64,000 bases of DNA from DASZVB01 sp035545855 (GTDB lineage: Bacteria > Myxococcota_A > Polyangia > Polyangiales > Polyangiaceae). Below the pieces are notes generated by a model, which did not search any database, was not told the DNA's origin, and saw only the letters and a list, made by a program, of their open reading frames with translations. The translations under genes were made by a program, and so were the position numbers. This document shows positions 30,327 to 38,552 of the stretch, piece by piece; position 1 is the stretch's first letter, and each line of letters starts with the position of its first letter. The DNA lies in NCBI GenBank assembly GCA_035545855.1, contig DASZXK010000168.1, positions 1 through 64,000 on the forward strand, in the 5' to 3' direction.

Positions 30327-30842
30327 ATGGCGCGCTTGCTCGCCGTGCTCGTCGCCGTCGCCCTGCTTCCGGCGTGCCACAGGGAAGAAGCGAAGCCCGG
30401 AGCCGAGACCGCACCATCCGCCGCGGTGCCCGCCGTCGCGGCGCCCGCGTCGAGCGCTGCCCGCGCCGAGTACCACGAAGCGCAGTTCGACCTCGCGCTC
30501 GTTCCGGCGGGTCCGCTCACGGAGGGGAAGCCCGGCGTGATGGAAGTGCGCCTCTCCGCCAAGGGCGGCTACCACGTGAACGACAAGTACCCCTACAAGT
30601 TCAAGGTGGACCCGGCGCCCGGGCTCAAGTGGGGCTCGGACGTCTTCACGAAGGATGCGCTCACTCTCGAGGAGAAGCAGGCGACGATGAAGGTCGACGT
30701 CGTCCCGGAAGAACAGGGCACTCGCGCGGTGTCCGGCACGTTCTCCTTCTCGGTCTGCAGTCCCGAGCGCTGCCTCGTGGAGAAGCGCGCGCTCGCCGCG
30801 AACGTGCTCGTGCTCGGGCGCACGGGCAAGCGCAACGACTGA
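30327..30842 (+). CDS. Lipoprotein resembling the DsbD N-terminal domain
   Basis: This 171-residue lipoprotein has lipobox LLPAC with C17, an Ala/Pro linker to about 45, then a beta-rich domain. That domain has a Cys pair spaced by four residues (CSPERC, about 144-149) within F-S-F-S-V-C, resembling the immunoglobulin-like N-terminal domain of DsbD, which relays electrons across the periplasm. The membrane part of DsbD is absent. If the two Cys are redox-active, the protein could be a periplasmic thiol carrier, but family assignment is by pattern only. It starts five bases after the kinase gene and is probably cotranscribed with it. Confidence 0.7.
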   Translation: MARLLAVLVAVALLPACHREEAKPGAETAPSAAVPAVAAPASSAARAEYHEAQFDLALVPAGPLTEGKPGVMEVRLSAKGGYHVNDKYPYKFKVDPAPGLKWGSDVFTKDALTLEEKQATMKVDVVPEEQGTRAVSGTFSFSVCSPERCLVEKRALAANVLVLGRTGKRND

Positions 30843-30886
30843 GGAGTGGAAGACCGCGTCCCGCGGGGCCGTGGTACGATTCCGGG

Positions 30887-33142
30887 ATGGCGGAGCGAGG
30901 CATCCTCTCGAGGCTCGACGACATCTCGCGCCAGGTTCAGAAGGAGTTCCACGAGGGCCAGCGCGTCCTCTCCTTCCAGGAGTACCTCGCGCTCGTCGCG
31001 GCCCACCCCGCCCGCCACACGAGGGACGCCGCCCGTTACCTCCGGGACGCCTTCGATCACTTCGGGCGGGTCGTCCTGAAGCGTCCGGCCGGTGAGGTGA
31101 CGCGCTTCAAGCTGTTCGACCTGCCGTGGCTTCCGGAGGCCGATGCGCAGCGGCACGCCCTCGTCGGTCAGGAGCGGGTGCAGGAGGAGATCTACCGAAC
31201 GCTGTCGAATTTCGTCCAGGAAGGACGTCCGAACCGGCTCCCGCTCCTCCACGGGCCGAACGGTTCGGCGAAGAGCACGGCCGCGCAGTGCATGATGGCC
31301 GCGCTCGAGCACTACTCCACGCTCGAGGAGGGCGCGCTCTACCGGTTCCACTGGGTGTTCCCGTCGAAGAACACGGTGAAGGGGGCGATCGGGTTCGCGG
31401 AGCGCGCCCAGGGACGCTCCACGCCGGGCGAGGGCTACGCGCATCTCCCCGACGACGCGGTCGACGCGCGGCTCTTCGTGGAAGTGCGGGATCATCCGCT
31501 CTTCCTCCTGCCCGAGATCCAGCGAGAGCGGCTCGTGGAGGCGCTGTTCCAGGAGCACGAGCTCGAGGCCGCGCCCTCGGAGTGGGTGTTCCGCGGGCGG
31601 CTCTCGCACAAGAACCGTCAGGTATTCGACGCGCTCCTCGCGAGCTACGACGGCAACCTCGACGAAGTGCTCCGGCACGTCCAGGTCGAGCGCTACTTCA
31701 TCTCGAAGCGCTATCGGACGGGCGCGGTGACCGTCGGCCCGCAGCTCTCCGTGGACGCCGGCGAAAGGCAGCTCACGGCCGACCGGAACCTCGCGTCCCT
31801 CCCGCCGATGCTGCAGTCGATCACGCTCTTCGAGGCGTTCGGGGAGCTCATCGACGCATCCGGCGGCATCCTCGAGTTCTCGGACCTGCTGAAGCGTCCG
31901 CTGGATGCCTTCAAGTACCTCCAGCTCACGGTGGAGACGGGCGAGGTGCCGCTGCGTTCGCAGACCGTCCAGGTCAACACGGTCATGGTCGGGAGCGCGA
32001 ACGAGGCGCAGCTCGCGGCGTTCCGGGAGCACCCCGAGTTCGAGAGCTTCCGCGGGCGCCTCGAGCTCATCCGGATGCCGTATCTCCTCAGGTACTCGGA
32101 CGAGCAACGCATCTACGACTCGCAGATCGTTCCGCAGGCGCGCGTCCACGTCGCTCCGCACGCGACGAAGATCGCCGCGATGTTCGCCGTGCTCTCCCGG
32201 CTCCGCCGCCCGAATCCGGACCGGTACGAGAAGCCGCTCTCGGACGTCGTGCGCGAGGTCAGCGTGCTGGACAAGCTGGACCTGTACGATAGCGCTCGCG
32301 TCCCCGACCGCTTCGACGACGAGAGCGCGAAGCGGCTCCGCAACTGCATCGAGCAGATGTTCGAGGAGAGCGCCTCTTACCCCATCTACGAGGGGAGCAT
32401 CGGCGCGAGCCCGCGTGAAATGCGGACGGTGCTCCTCGATGCCGCGCAGGACGAGCGCTACGATTGTCTCTCGCCGTTCGCCGTCCTCGACGAGCTGGAC
32501 GAGCTCTGCAAGAAGGACTCGGAGTACATCTGGCTCCAGCAGGACGCGCAGCCGGGCGGCTATCACGATCACGCGAGCTTCCGGAAGGCGCTCCGCGTGC
32601 GTCTTCTGGACATGATAGAGGACGAGTTCCGCGTCGCGAGCGGCCTGGTGGACGATCGCCGCTACAAGGAGCTCTTCGACCGGTACATCGTCCACGTCGG
32701 GAACTGGGTGAAGGGAGAGAAGGTGAGAAACCCCGTGACGGGCGCGGCGGAAGATCCGGACATTCGCCTCATGGAAGAGGTGGAAGCACGGCTCGCGTAC
32801 CCCGATCCGCCGGAGGAAGTCCGGCGCGCGCTCGTGAGCCAGATCGCGGGCTACGTCATTTCCCACCCCGACGAGCCGCTCGACAACGACCGCGTGTTTT
32901 CGGCCCAGGTGAAGCGCCTCCGGGACGCGGTCTTCACCGAGAAGCGCCCGGCCGTCGCGAAGCTCTGCCGGGACGTCGTCGTGCTGGTCCGGGGGGAGGG
33001 GACGGGGCTCGCCGAATCCCGCCGCGCGGAGGTGCGCGCGATGCTCGATCGACTCGTGGCCGCCGCCGGCTACAACGAGAGCTCGGCCGCGGACGCGGCC
33101 GCCGCGCTCGCCCGGGAGCGCTTCTCCGACGTCCTCCGCTGA
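30887..33142 (+). CDS. prkA: PrkA-family AAA serine protein kinase
   Basis: This 751-residue protein is longer than E. coli YeaG (about 644). The AAA core has Walker A GPNGSAKST at about 123-131, and FVEVRDHP-LFLLPEIQRE and later PrkA-type blocks fit the family well. The C-terminal kinase-like region is followed by about 100 extra helical residues. PrkA proteins are stress- and starvation-linked and in many bacteria are encoded with YeaH and SpoVR; neither partner is present here. ATG 30887 lies 44 bases after the lipoprotein stop codon. More recent work treats PrkA mainly as an AAA protease or ATPase, so the kinase label follows family convention. Confidence 0.93.
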   Translation: MAERGILSRLDDISRQVQKEFHEGQRVLSFQEYLALVAAHPARHTRDAARYLRDAFDHFGRVVLKRPAGEVTRFKLFDLPWLPEADAQRHALVGQERVQEEIYRTLSNFVQEGRPNRLPLLHGPNGSAKSTAAQCMMAALEHYSTLEEGALYRFHWVFPSKNTVKGAIGFAERAQGRSTPGEGYAHLPDDAVDARLFVEVRDHPLFLLPEIQRERLVEALFQEHELEAAPSEWVFRGRLSHKNRQVFDALLASYDGNLDEVLRHVQVERYFISKRYRTGAVTVGPQLSVDAGERQLTADRNLASLPPMLQSITLFEAFGELIDASGGILEFSDLLKRPLDAFKYLQLTVETGEVPLRSQTVQVNTVMVGSANEAQLAAFREHPEFESFRGRLELIRMPYLLRYSDEQRIYDSQIVPQARVHVAPHATKIAAMFAVLSRLRRPNPDRYEKPLSDVVREVSVLDKLDLYDSARVPDRFDDESAKRLRNCIEQMFEESASYPIYEGSIGASPREMRTVLLDAAQDERYDCLSPFAVLDELDELCKKDSEYIWLQQDAQPGGYHDHASFRKALRVRLLDMIEDEFRVASGLVDDRRYKELFDRYIVHVGNWVKGEKVRNPVTGAAEDPDIRLMEEVEARLAYPDPPEEVRRALVSQIAGYVISHPDEPLDNDRVFSAQVKRLRDAVFTEKRPAVAKLCRDVVVLVRGEGTGLAESRRAEVRAMLDRLVAAAGYNESSAADAAAALARERFSDVLR

Positions 33143-33151
33143 GTGCATGCC

Positions 33152-34423
33152 ATGGCGAACGACGACGGCGCCCGCCCCCTCGGGCAGGTCTCGCTCTTCG
33201 CGCTCGGAGTGAACGGCGTCGTCGGCGTCGGCATCTTCTTCGCACCCGCGGCCGTCGCGTCCGAGCTCCCCGGCCCCTTCGGCGCGCTCGCTTACGCGAC
33301 GACGGCGCTCGCGCTCCTCCCCATCGCGCTCGGCTACTCCGCGCTCGGCGGGCGCTACCCCGTGGACGGAGGCCCGACGGTCTGGGCGAGGGAGGCGTTC
33401 GGTCCCGCGCTCGCGTTCTTCGTCGGCTGGCTCACCTTCGTGTCCTCGCTGTTCAGCCTCGCGGCCGTCGCTTCCGGCCTCGCGCGGTACTCGGGCCCGG
33501 TTTTCGGCGTCACGAGCGACGGCGGAATCCGAGCGCTCGCGGCCTTCTGCGTCGTCACGCTGTCCGCGGTCGCGGCCTCGGGGCTCCGGCCGAGCGCCGT
33601 CGTCTGGACCTGGGTCACGACGATGAAGCTCCTTCCGCTGGCGCTCCTCGTCGGCCTCGGCGTCGCTTTCTTCTCGTCGGTGCCCGCAGCCCCGGTCCCG
33701 GAGGGGGCCCTGTCCGCGCGCGCTTTCGGCCATGCCGTGCTCGTCGTCGTGTTCGCGTGCCAGGGGTTCGAGATCGTCCCGCTCCTCTCCGGCAGCGCGG
33801 CGCGGCCGGAGAGGAGCATCCCCGTCGCGACGGTCGGCGCCCTGGTGTTCGCCGCCGCGCTCTACGTCGTGCTCCACTACCTCGCGGCGCACGCCGTTCC
33901 GGGCCTCGGGAAGAGCCGCGCGCCGCTCGCGGACGCGGCGTACGCCTACGGCGGCACGCTCGCGCGGTCCGTCGTCCTCGCGGGCGCGAACGTATCGGCG
34001 CTCGGGATCTGCTTCGGCATGCTGAACACCACGCCGCGCTACCTCGCTGCTCTCGCGACGGACCGTGGTTTCGGCCCCTGGATTGGCGAGCTGGACGTCC
34101 GGCTCGTCCCTCGACGCGCGCTCCTCGCTACGACGCTCGCGACGCTGCCGCTCCTCGTCCTCGTCAAGAATCCGGACGACCTCTTCGTCCTCTCGAGCCT
34201 CGCCGTGCTCGCGCAGTTCGCGTCCACGGTCACGTCGCTCGCCGCGCTCGCTCGCCGCGGCGAACGGGGGCTCTCCAGCCGACACGTCGCGCTCGCCGTC
34301 CTCTCGCTCGCCGGGATCGCGCTCGTTTCCCGCGGAGCCGAGCTTCGTCCGGTGCTCATCGCTGCGGGTGTGCTCGCGCTCGGCGAGGTGCTACGCATCG
34401 GCGCCCGGCGACGCCCGGCCTGA
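33152..34423 (+). CDS. APC-superfamily amino acid permease
   Basis: This 423-residue integral membrane protein has about twelve hydrophobic segments. The first segment carries G-x-x-G-V-G-I-F-F, the glycine-rich unwound helix that binds the substrate amine and carboxylate in LeuT-fold APC transporters. A second family mark is A-C-Q-G-F-E in the sixth segment, with Gln-Gly-Phe-Glu near the substrate. Substrate specificity cannot be read from sequence. ATG 33152 follows the prkA stop codon by nine bases, and the gene ends ten bases before tatD. Confidence 0.88.
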   Translation: MANDDGARPLGQVSLFALGVNGVVGVGIFFAPAAVASELPGPFGALAYATTALALLPIALGYSALGGRYPVDGGPTVWAREAFGPALAFFVGWLTFVSSLFSLAAVASGLARYSGPVFGVTSDGGIRALAAFCVVTLSAVAASGLRPSAVVWTWVTTMKLLPLALLVGLGVAFFSSVPAAPVPEGALSARAFGHAVLVVVFACQGFEIVPLLSGSAARPERSIPVATVGALVFAAALYVVLHYLAAHAVPGLGKSRAPLADAAYAYGGTLARSVVLAGANVSALGICFGMLNTTPRYLAALATDRGFGPWIGELDVRLVPRRALLATTLATLPLLVLVKNPDDLFVLSSLAVLAQFASTVTSLAALARRGERGLSSRHVALAVLSLAGIALVSRGAELRPVLIAAGVLALGEVLRIGARRRPA

Positions 34424-34433
34424 AGGACGGCTC

Positions 34434-35234
34434 ATGCTGGTCGACACGCACTGCCACCTGGACTCCGAGAACTGCAAGGAAGGCCCGGACGCGGCGCTCG
34501 CCCGCGCCCGCGCCGAAGGCGTGTCGGCGTTCGTCGCCATCGGCGTGGGCTCCGTGGCGGCGGCGAAGGAGGTCCGGGAGCTCGCCATCCGTCGCGCGGA
34601 CGTCGTCTGTACGGTCGGGGTCCACCCGCACGAAGCGGCCGAGCTCGGAGACGCGGCGTTCGAGGAGCTCGAGGCGCTGGCTCGCGCGCCGGAGGTCGTC
34701 GCCGTCGGCGAGATCGGGCTCGACTATCACTACGACCATTCTCCGCGGGACGTCCAGGCGGCGATCTTCGCGCGCTTCATCGCGCTCGCGCGCGCGGTCC
34801 GGAAGCCGATCGTGGTTCACACCCGCGAGGCGCCCGAGGACACGCTGTCGATCCTCGCGCGGGAAGGGGCGCGGGACGTCGGCGGCGTCATCCATTGCTT
34901 CAGCGAAGACAGAGCGTTCGCCGCCCGCGCGTTCGATCTCGGCTTCGACGTCTCCTTCTCGGGCATCCTGACGTTCAAGAGCGCGCTCTCCGTGCAGGAG
35001 GTCGCGCGCTACGCGCCCGAGGATCGGATCCTCGTCGAGACGGACAGTCCGTATCTCGCTCCGGTCCCGAAGCGAGGGCGCCCGAACGAGCCCGCGTACG
35101 TCGTCCACACGGCCGCGAAGCTCGCGGAGCTCCGCGGTACGACCCGCGCGCACATCGAACGAATCACCACGGAAAACGCGGTCCGGAGGTTCGGGCCGGC
35201 CCTCGACGCGGCCGTCCGATCGGGTCAGAATTGA
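34434..35234 (+). CDS. tatD: TatD-family metal-dependent DNase
   Basis: This is a 266-residue TIM-barrel hydrolase. All metal-ligand motifs are visible: D-T-H-C-H-L-D at residues 4-10, the G-E-I-G-L-D-Y segment (about 97-103), P-I-V-V-H-T-R-E, I-H-C-F-S-E and E-T-D-S-P-Y near 202. TatD enzymes show 3'-5' exonuclease activity and contribute to DNA repair and quality control. It starts ten bases after the permease gene and is followed after six bases by the TonB-like gene, so all three are probably cotranscribed. Length is normal for the family. Confidence 0.95.
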   Translation: MLVDTHCHLDSENCKEGPDAALARARAEGVSAFVAIGVGSVAAAKEVRELAIRRADVVCTVGVHPHEAAELGDAAFEELEALARAPEVVAVGEIGLDYHYDHSPRDVQAAIFARFIALARAVRKPIVVHTREAPEDTLSILAREGARDVGGVIHCFSEDRAFAARAFDLGFDVSFSGILTFKSALSVQEVARYAPEDRILVETDSPYLAPVPKRGRPNEPAYVVHTAAKLAELRGTTRAHIERITTENAVRRFGPALDAAVRSGQN

Positions 35235-35240
35235 CGGCGG

Positions 35241-36572
35241 ATGCCGCTGATTCCGCCGCCTCGGGGCCGCCCCCGAACCGCGACGACCGTCGCGGTGCTC
35301 TCGTCCGTGGTGTTCCACGTCGCGGTCATCGGCGTCGCGGCGCGCACGATCGTCCGTGAATCGGCGCGGGCGGCGCCGCGGCCCCGTCTGATCTCCCTGG
35401 ACGTCTCGTTCGCCGCGCCCGCGGCTCCCCCCGACGCGCCGCTCCCGGCGCTCCCCGGTCATGCGGACGCGCCGCGCGTCGAACGCGCGCCGGAGGAAGC
35501 CCTCGCGCCGGGTCTCGTGCGGACGGCGCGCCCCGACACGAGGCAAGCGGGAAACGGCGGCGAGCGGACGGCGAGGGAGGCGGCGCTCCACCTCTCCGAC
35601 AGCGTGGACGGGCTCACGCTGTCCCCGGATCCGACGTACTTCACCGAGCTGACGCAGGTCTCCCGCATCGACACGGCAAGCGAGCGTCTCTCTCGCGAAG
35701 ATCGTCGCGCGACTCCGAACCCCATGGAGCTCACGTTCGTCTCCGAGGGACGAGGGACCAGGCACGCGCGGCTCACGCCTGCGCCCTCGGATCCCGCGGA
35801 GGGCGCGCACGGCGGCGTCCCGGTTCCGCTCGGCGCGCGCTCCGAAGTCCGCGAGCCGTCGGACGACGGCCAGGCTCCGCCCATGCCCGTCGCGGTCCGC
35901 CCCGGCGCCGGCCTCGTCGCGCCCCTCGGCGTGCAGAGCGGCACGACGAGAGCCGACTACCGTCGCTCGGCGGCCGTGGCCCTCGCGCGCCCGTCCGTGA
36001 AGCAGGCGCGGGCGTCCGTCTCCACCACCGCGAAGGGTCGTCCGAACGACGACACGGACAGCTCGGAAGAGGTCGCGCTCGCCGTGCGCTCGCTCATCAC
36101 GGCGAGCACCGCCGGCGGCCCGAAGGGCATCGGCGTCGGGGGCGCCGAAGGCCCTCGCGGCGCGGGTGAGGGCGGCATCGACGGTACGGGAAGCCGCGCA
36201 CGTCCTTCGGGTGAAGGAGGGCGAGACGGCGCGGAGCTCCTCGGCATCGAGAGCTACGCCGCGGCGCTGACCCGCAAGGTGTATCCGTACTGGGAGGACG
36301 CGTTTCCCATCTGGGCCCGCATCGAAGGGCGTGGCGGCGTCGCCGTCATCGGCGTCACTCTCGGCGACGGTGGGACGATCCGGGAGCTCCACGTCGTGCG
36401 GGGCAGCGGCATCCCGGAATTCGACGAAAAGGTCGCAGTGGCGCTCGCGAAGGCGTCTCCGTACGGGCCGCTCCCGCGAGCGCTCCGCGGCTCCGGCCTG
36501 GAGCTCCACATCGCGTTCGACGCGATGAACCCCGCCGTCGGTCGCTCCGGCCCCGGCCCCGGCGGACGCTGA
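35241..36572 (+). CDS. TonB-family energy transducer-like protein
   Basis: This 443-residue protein has an N-terminal membrane helix (about 14-36), a very long low-complexity periplasmic part rich in Ala, Pro, Arg and Gly, and a C-terminal TonB-like domain of about 90 residues (around 335-430). That domain has Y-A-A-A-L, K-V-Y-P-Y-W, G-V-A-V-I-G-V-T-L, G-G-T-I-R-E-L-H-V and the G-I-P-E-F-D segment. TonB proteins couple the proton motive force at the inner membrane to outer-membrane receptors. ExbB and ExbD are not in this window, so its motor is encoded elsewhere or it has another structural role. The gene closes the rightward run, 68 bases before the tRNA-Met gene. Confidence 0.85.
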   Translation: MPLIPPPRGRPRTATTVAVLSSVVFHVAVIGVAARTIVRESARAAPRPRLISLDVSFAAPAAPPDAPLPALPGHADAPRVERAPEEALAPGLVRTARPDTRQAGNGGERTAREAALHLSDSVDGLTLSPDPTYFTELTQVSRIDTASERLSREDRRATPNPMELTFVSEGRGTRHARLTPAPSDPAEGAHGGVPVPLGARSEVREPSDDGQAPPMPVAVRPGAGLVAPLGVQSGTTRADYRRSAAVALARPSVKQARASVSTTAKGRPNDDTDSSEEVALAVRSLITASTAGGPKGIGVGGAEGPRGAGEGGIDGTGSRARPSGEGGRDGAELLGIESYAAALTRKVYPYWEDAFPIWARIEGRGGVAVIGVTLGDGGTIRELHVVRGSGIPEFDEKVAVALAKASPYGPLPRALRGSGLELHIAFDAMNPAVGRSGPGPGGR

Positions 36573-36601
36573 ATTTCCCGTCGAACCGCGCGGAGATCGG
36601 C

Positions 36602-36630
36602 TTGACACCGATCGTCCTGGTCGTCATAGT
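36602..36630 (+). promoter_or_regulatory. Strong sigma70-type promoter of tRNA-Met
   Basis: A perfect TTGACA (36602-36607), a 17-base spacer and CATAGT (36625-36630) lie ten bases before the tRNA start. The spacing fits transcription starting only a few bases upstream of the mature 5' end. Confidence 0.8.
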
Positions 36631-36640
36631 CGCGCGCCCC

Positions 36641-36714
36641 GCCGAGGTAGCTCAGGTGGTTAGAGCAGGCGTTTCATAAGCGCCGGGTCGGGGGTTCAAG
36701 TCCCTCCCTCGGCA
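36641..36714 (+). tRNA. tRNA-Met (CAT), elongator type
   Basis: This is a 74-base cloverleaf. Acceptor GCCGAGG (36641-36647) pairs with CCTCGGC (36707-36713), the discriminator is A, and the anticodon stem GGCGT/GCGCC (one wobble) encloses loop TTCATAA with anticodon CAT at 36675-36677. The T arm is GGTTCAAGTCC. CCA is not encoded. Acceptor pairs lack the C-G doublet of TilS substrates, and the 1-72 pair is formed, so it is neither Ile2 nor initiator. Confidence 0.93.
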
Positions 36715-36784
36715 CAAGACGCAGCAATCGAAAGGACGGCGTCGCCGTCGCGCGCAGGGGGGCGTCGTCGCGATCCGACGGCTC

Positions 36785-37199
36785 GGGTGGACGACGGTGT
36801 GCGTCGTGGGGTTTGTTTGTGGGGGACCTAGTGAGCCGTGGAACGGCTGGACCAATCGTGGGGCGACTCGCCGCCCTTCGGGCGAGCTCGACGCGACGAC
36901 GGTGTGCGTCGTGGGGTTTTGTTTGTGGGGGACCTGGTCCCCCGAGGCTTCCCTTGCGGTCCTCGGCTTCGCCTGCGGTCCTCGGGAACCTCTCCCCCTG
37001 CGCGCCTAGCGGCGCGCGCTCGCCGTGCTCGCGGGGCCGTGGAACGGCTGGACCAATCGGGGGGTTTGCTGCGGGGGTCTCGCGGCTCTTTTGGTTTGTA
37101 TACAAACTGTCCGGTGAGGAGATACCCCCCACGCCGCCGTTCGCCGCGCGGCGCCTGCGGTCCTCGGACCGCTCCCCGTACCGCGCCCAATCGGGCTCT
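36785..37199 (-). repeat. Dispersed modular repeat, copy 3 (composite)
   Basis: This is the fullest copy, about 410 bases filling the space between tRNA-Met and the receiver-HTH gene. Read leftward it contains the GTATAC-centred palindrome (37094-37107), the GATTGGTCCAG module, the CGCCGCTAGGCGCG segment, GAGGACCGC units and the GGGGGACC/GGTCCCCC palindrome. A second, shorter GATTGGTCCAG-type segment lies to its left (about 36785-36900), so two partial copies are joined head to tail. TGCGGTCCTC units sit at 36955, 36974 and 37156. Open frames here translate the repeat and are not genes. Confidence 0.88.
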
Positions 37200-37808
37200 T
37201 CAGTCCTTCCCGAACAGGTCCTGGATGCGCGAGTCGAGGGCGACGGAGATCTTGTAGAGGCTCGAGATCGAGGGGCTCGATTCGGCGCGTTCGATCTGGG
37301 AGAGGAGGGAGATGCTGAGGCCCGTCCGGCGGCTCATCTGCTTCAGCGTGAGCTCCTTCTCCTTCCGGAGCGTGCGGATCGTGTCCCCGATGATCTTGTG
37401 GAGCTGCTCCTCGGGCGTCCGCGCGAGGCCCTTCTTCCGCATCACGCGGGAGAGCACTTCGCGGAACTCGTCCACGTTGAACGGCTTCTTGATGTAGTCG
37501 ACGGCGTCGAGCTTCATGGACGCGATCGCCGAATCCAGGTTCGGATGCGCCGTGAAGATGACGACCGCGATGTCCTTGTCGATCCCGCGGATCCGCTTCA
37601 GAACCTCGATGCCGTCGAGCTTCGGCATCATCAAGTCCAGGATGATGACGTGGTACTCGCCCGTCCGAACTTCTTCTTCCACGAGCGTCGGATCGCTCAG
37701 CGCTTTGACGTGGAAACCGTCGTTCTCGAGAAGGGTCTGCATGTAGTCGCAGATCTGCTTGTCGTCGTCGACGATCAGGATGCGCACGGCAGGCAGTTCG
37801 ATCGGCAC
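37200..37808 (-). CDS. Response regulator: receiver domain fused to an XRE-type DNA-binding domain
   Basis: This 202-residue protein has a CheY-like receiver at about 7-125, with acidic pocket D14-D15-D16, phospho-acceptor D58 in ILDLMMPK, T86 and Lys in Y-I-K-K-P-F (about 107-108). A Cro/XRE helix-turn-helix follows at about 138-200, containing T-L-K-Q-M-S and S-L-L-S-Q-I-E-R-A. This pairing is much less common than receiver plus winged helix or LuxR-type. No histidine kinase is adjacent, so it is an orphan regulator. A -10-like TATAGT lies upstream on the minus strand (37894-37899) without a clear -35. The stop codon borders the repeat block. Confidence 0.9.
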   Translation of the reverse strand: MPIELPAVRILIVDDDKQICDYMQTLLENDGFHVKALSDPTLVEEEVRTGEYHVIILDLMMPKLDGIEVLKRIRGIDKDIAVVIFTAHPNLDSAIASMKLDAVDYIKKPFNVDEFREVLSRVMRKKGLARTPEEQLHKIIGDTIRTLRKEKELTLKQMSRRTGLSISLLSQIERAESSPSISSLYKISVALDSRIQDLFGKD

Positions 37809-38552
37809 GGGCGTCCTCGCTTCCGAAACGGGTTCTTCGTCGCCGGCGGCCCTCCGGAAACCGGGGAGACACCAGCACCCAAATTGCGCTGGGACTATAA
37901 GCGCGCCGTCATTACAGTGCTACCAAAAACTGCTCCGGCCACCGGACCGGGCATGATTCCAGGGGTATCTCGCGTGTTCCCCGGGGCCTTTCCGGGCGGG
38001 TGGCGTCCTTGCCGCGCGCTGCGCCGCTCGGGGGCGTCGGGTGGCGGCCCCGCTTGCGGCCCGCCGGGCGGCGCTCGCCGATCCCGAGAGCACCGGGCCG
38101 GGCCGGGTCGAGCGCCGCCTGGCCACCGACGGCAACGCCGGGGGCCGGTCGACGCGGGGCGTCGATCCGGAACGCTTACGGGCTCCGCGGCGCGGACTCG
38201 GACCCTCGCGCATCGACGAGCGCTCTCCGTACGCGAGCGCGCTCGCGCGCCCGTGTCGGGTGCGTCGAGCATCGAGTGCGCGGGGACCTAACGCGAGAAC
38301 GCGCGCGACCCGAGTCTCGCCTCGCGTGGTCTCGTCGCGTCATCGAGACCACGTCGCCCGAGCCATCTTTCGCGACTCCGTCGGCGTGTCGGAGGCGACG
38401 GTGTCGGCGGCCTTTCGAGCCGGTATTGGGGACGCTTCCTGTTGACTCTCGGAACCCCTCCGGGGTACTCGTCACGGGCGTTTGCACCGAGGGATCAAGG
38501 GGATAACCCGCATGCCCCGGTGCGGAGAATCGTTCCGCCCGAGACAGCGTCC
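37809..38552. other. Long intergenic region, no gene seen
   Basis: The 744 bases between the divergent receiver-HTH and outer-membrane genes have no supported coding frame; open frames are Arg/Ala-rich with no domain. The left end (about 37890-37930) is relatively AT-rich and holds the probable promoter of the receiver-HTH gene. A 16-base perfect palindrome lies at 38232-38247, which could be chance in such G+C-rich DNA. Confidence 0.6.

Noticed and set aside
36674..37257. Several overlapping open frames in the repeat copy 3 block
   Set aside because: They translate modules that recur in non-coding positions elsewhere, in different frames, and one starts inside the tRNA gene.
38232..38247. 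Sixteen-base perfect palindrome in the 37809-38552 gap
   Set aside because: Composed only of C, G and two A/T pairs in alternating CG; expected by chance at this G+C level, so not listed as a regulatory site.
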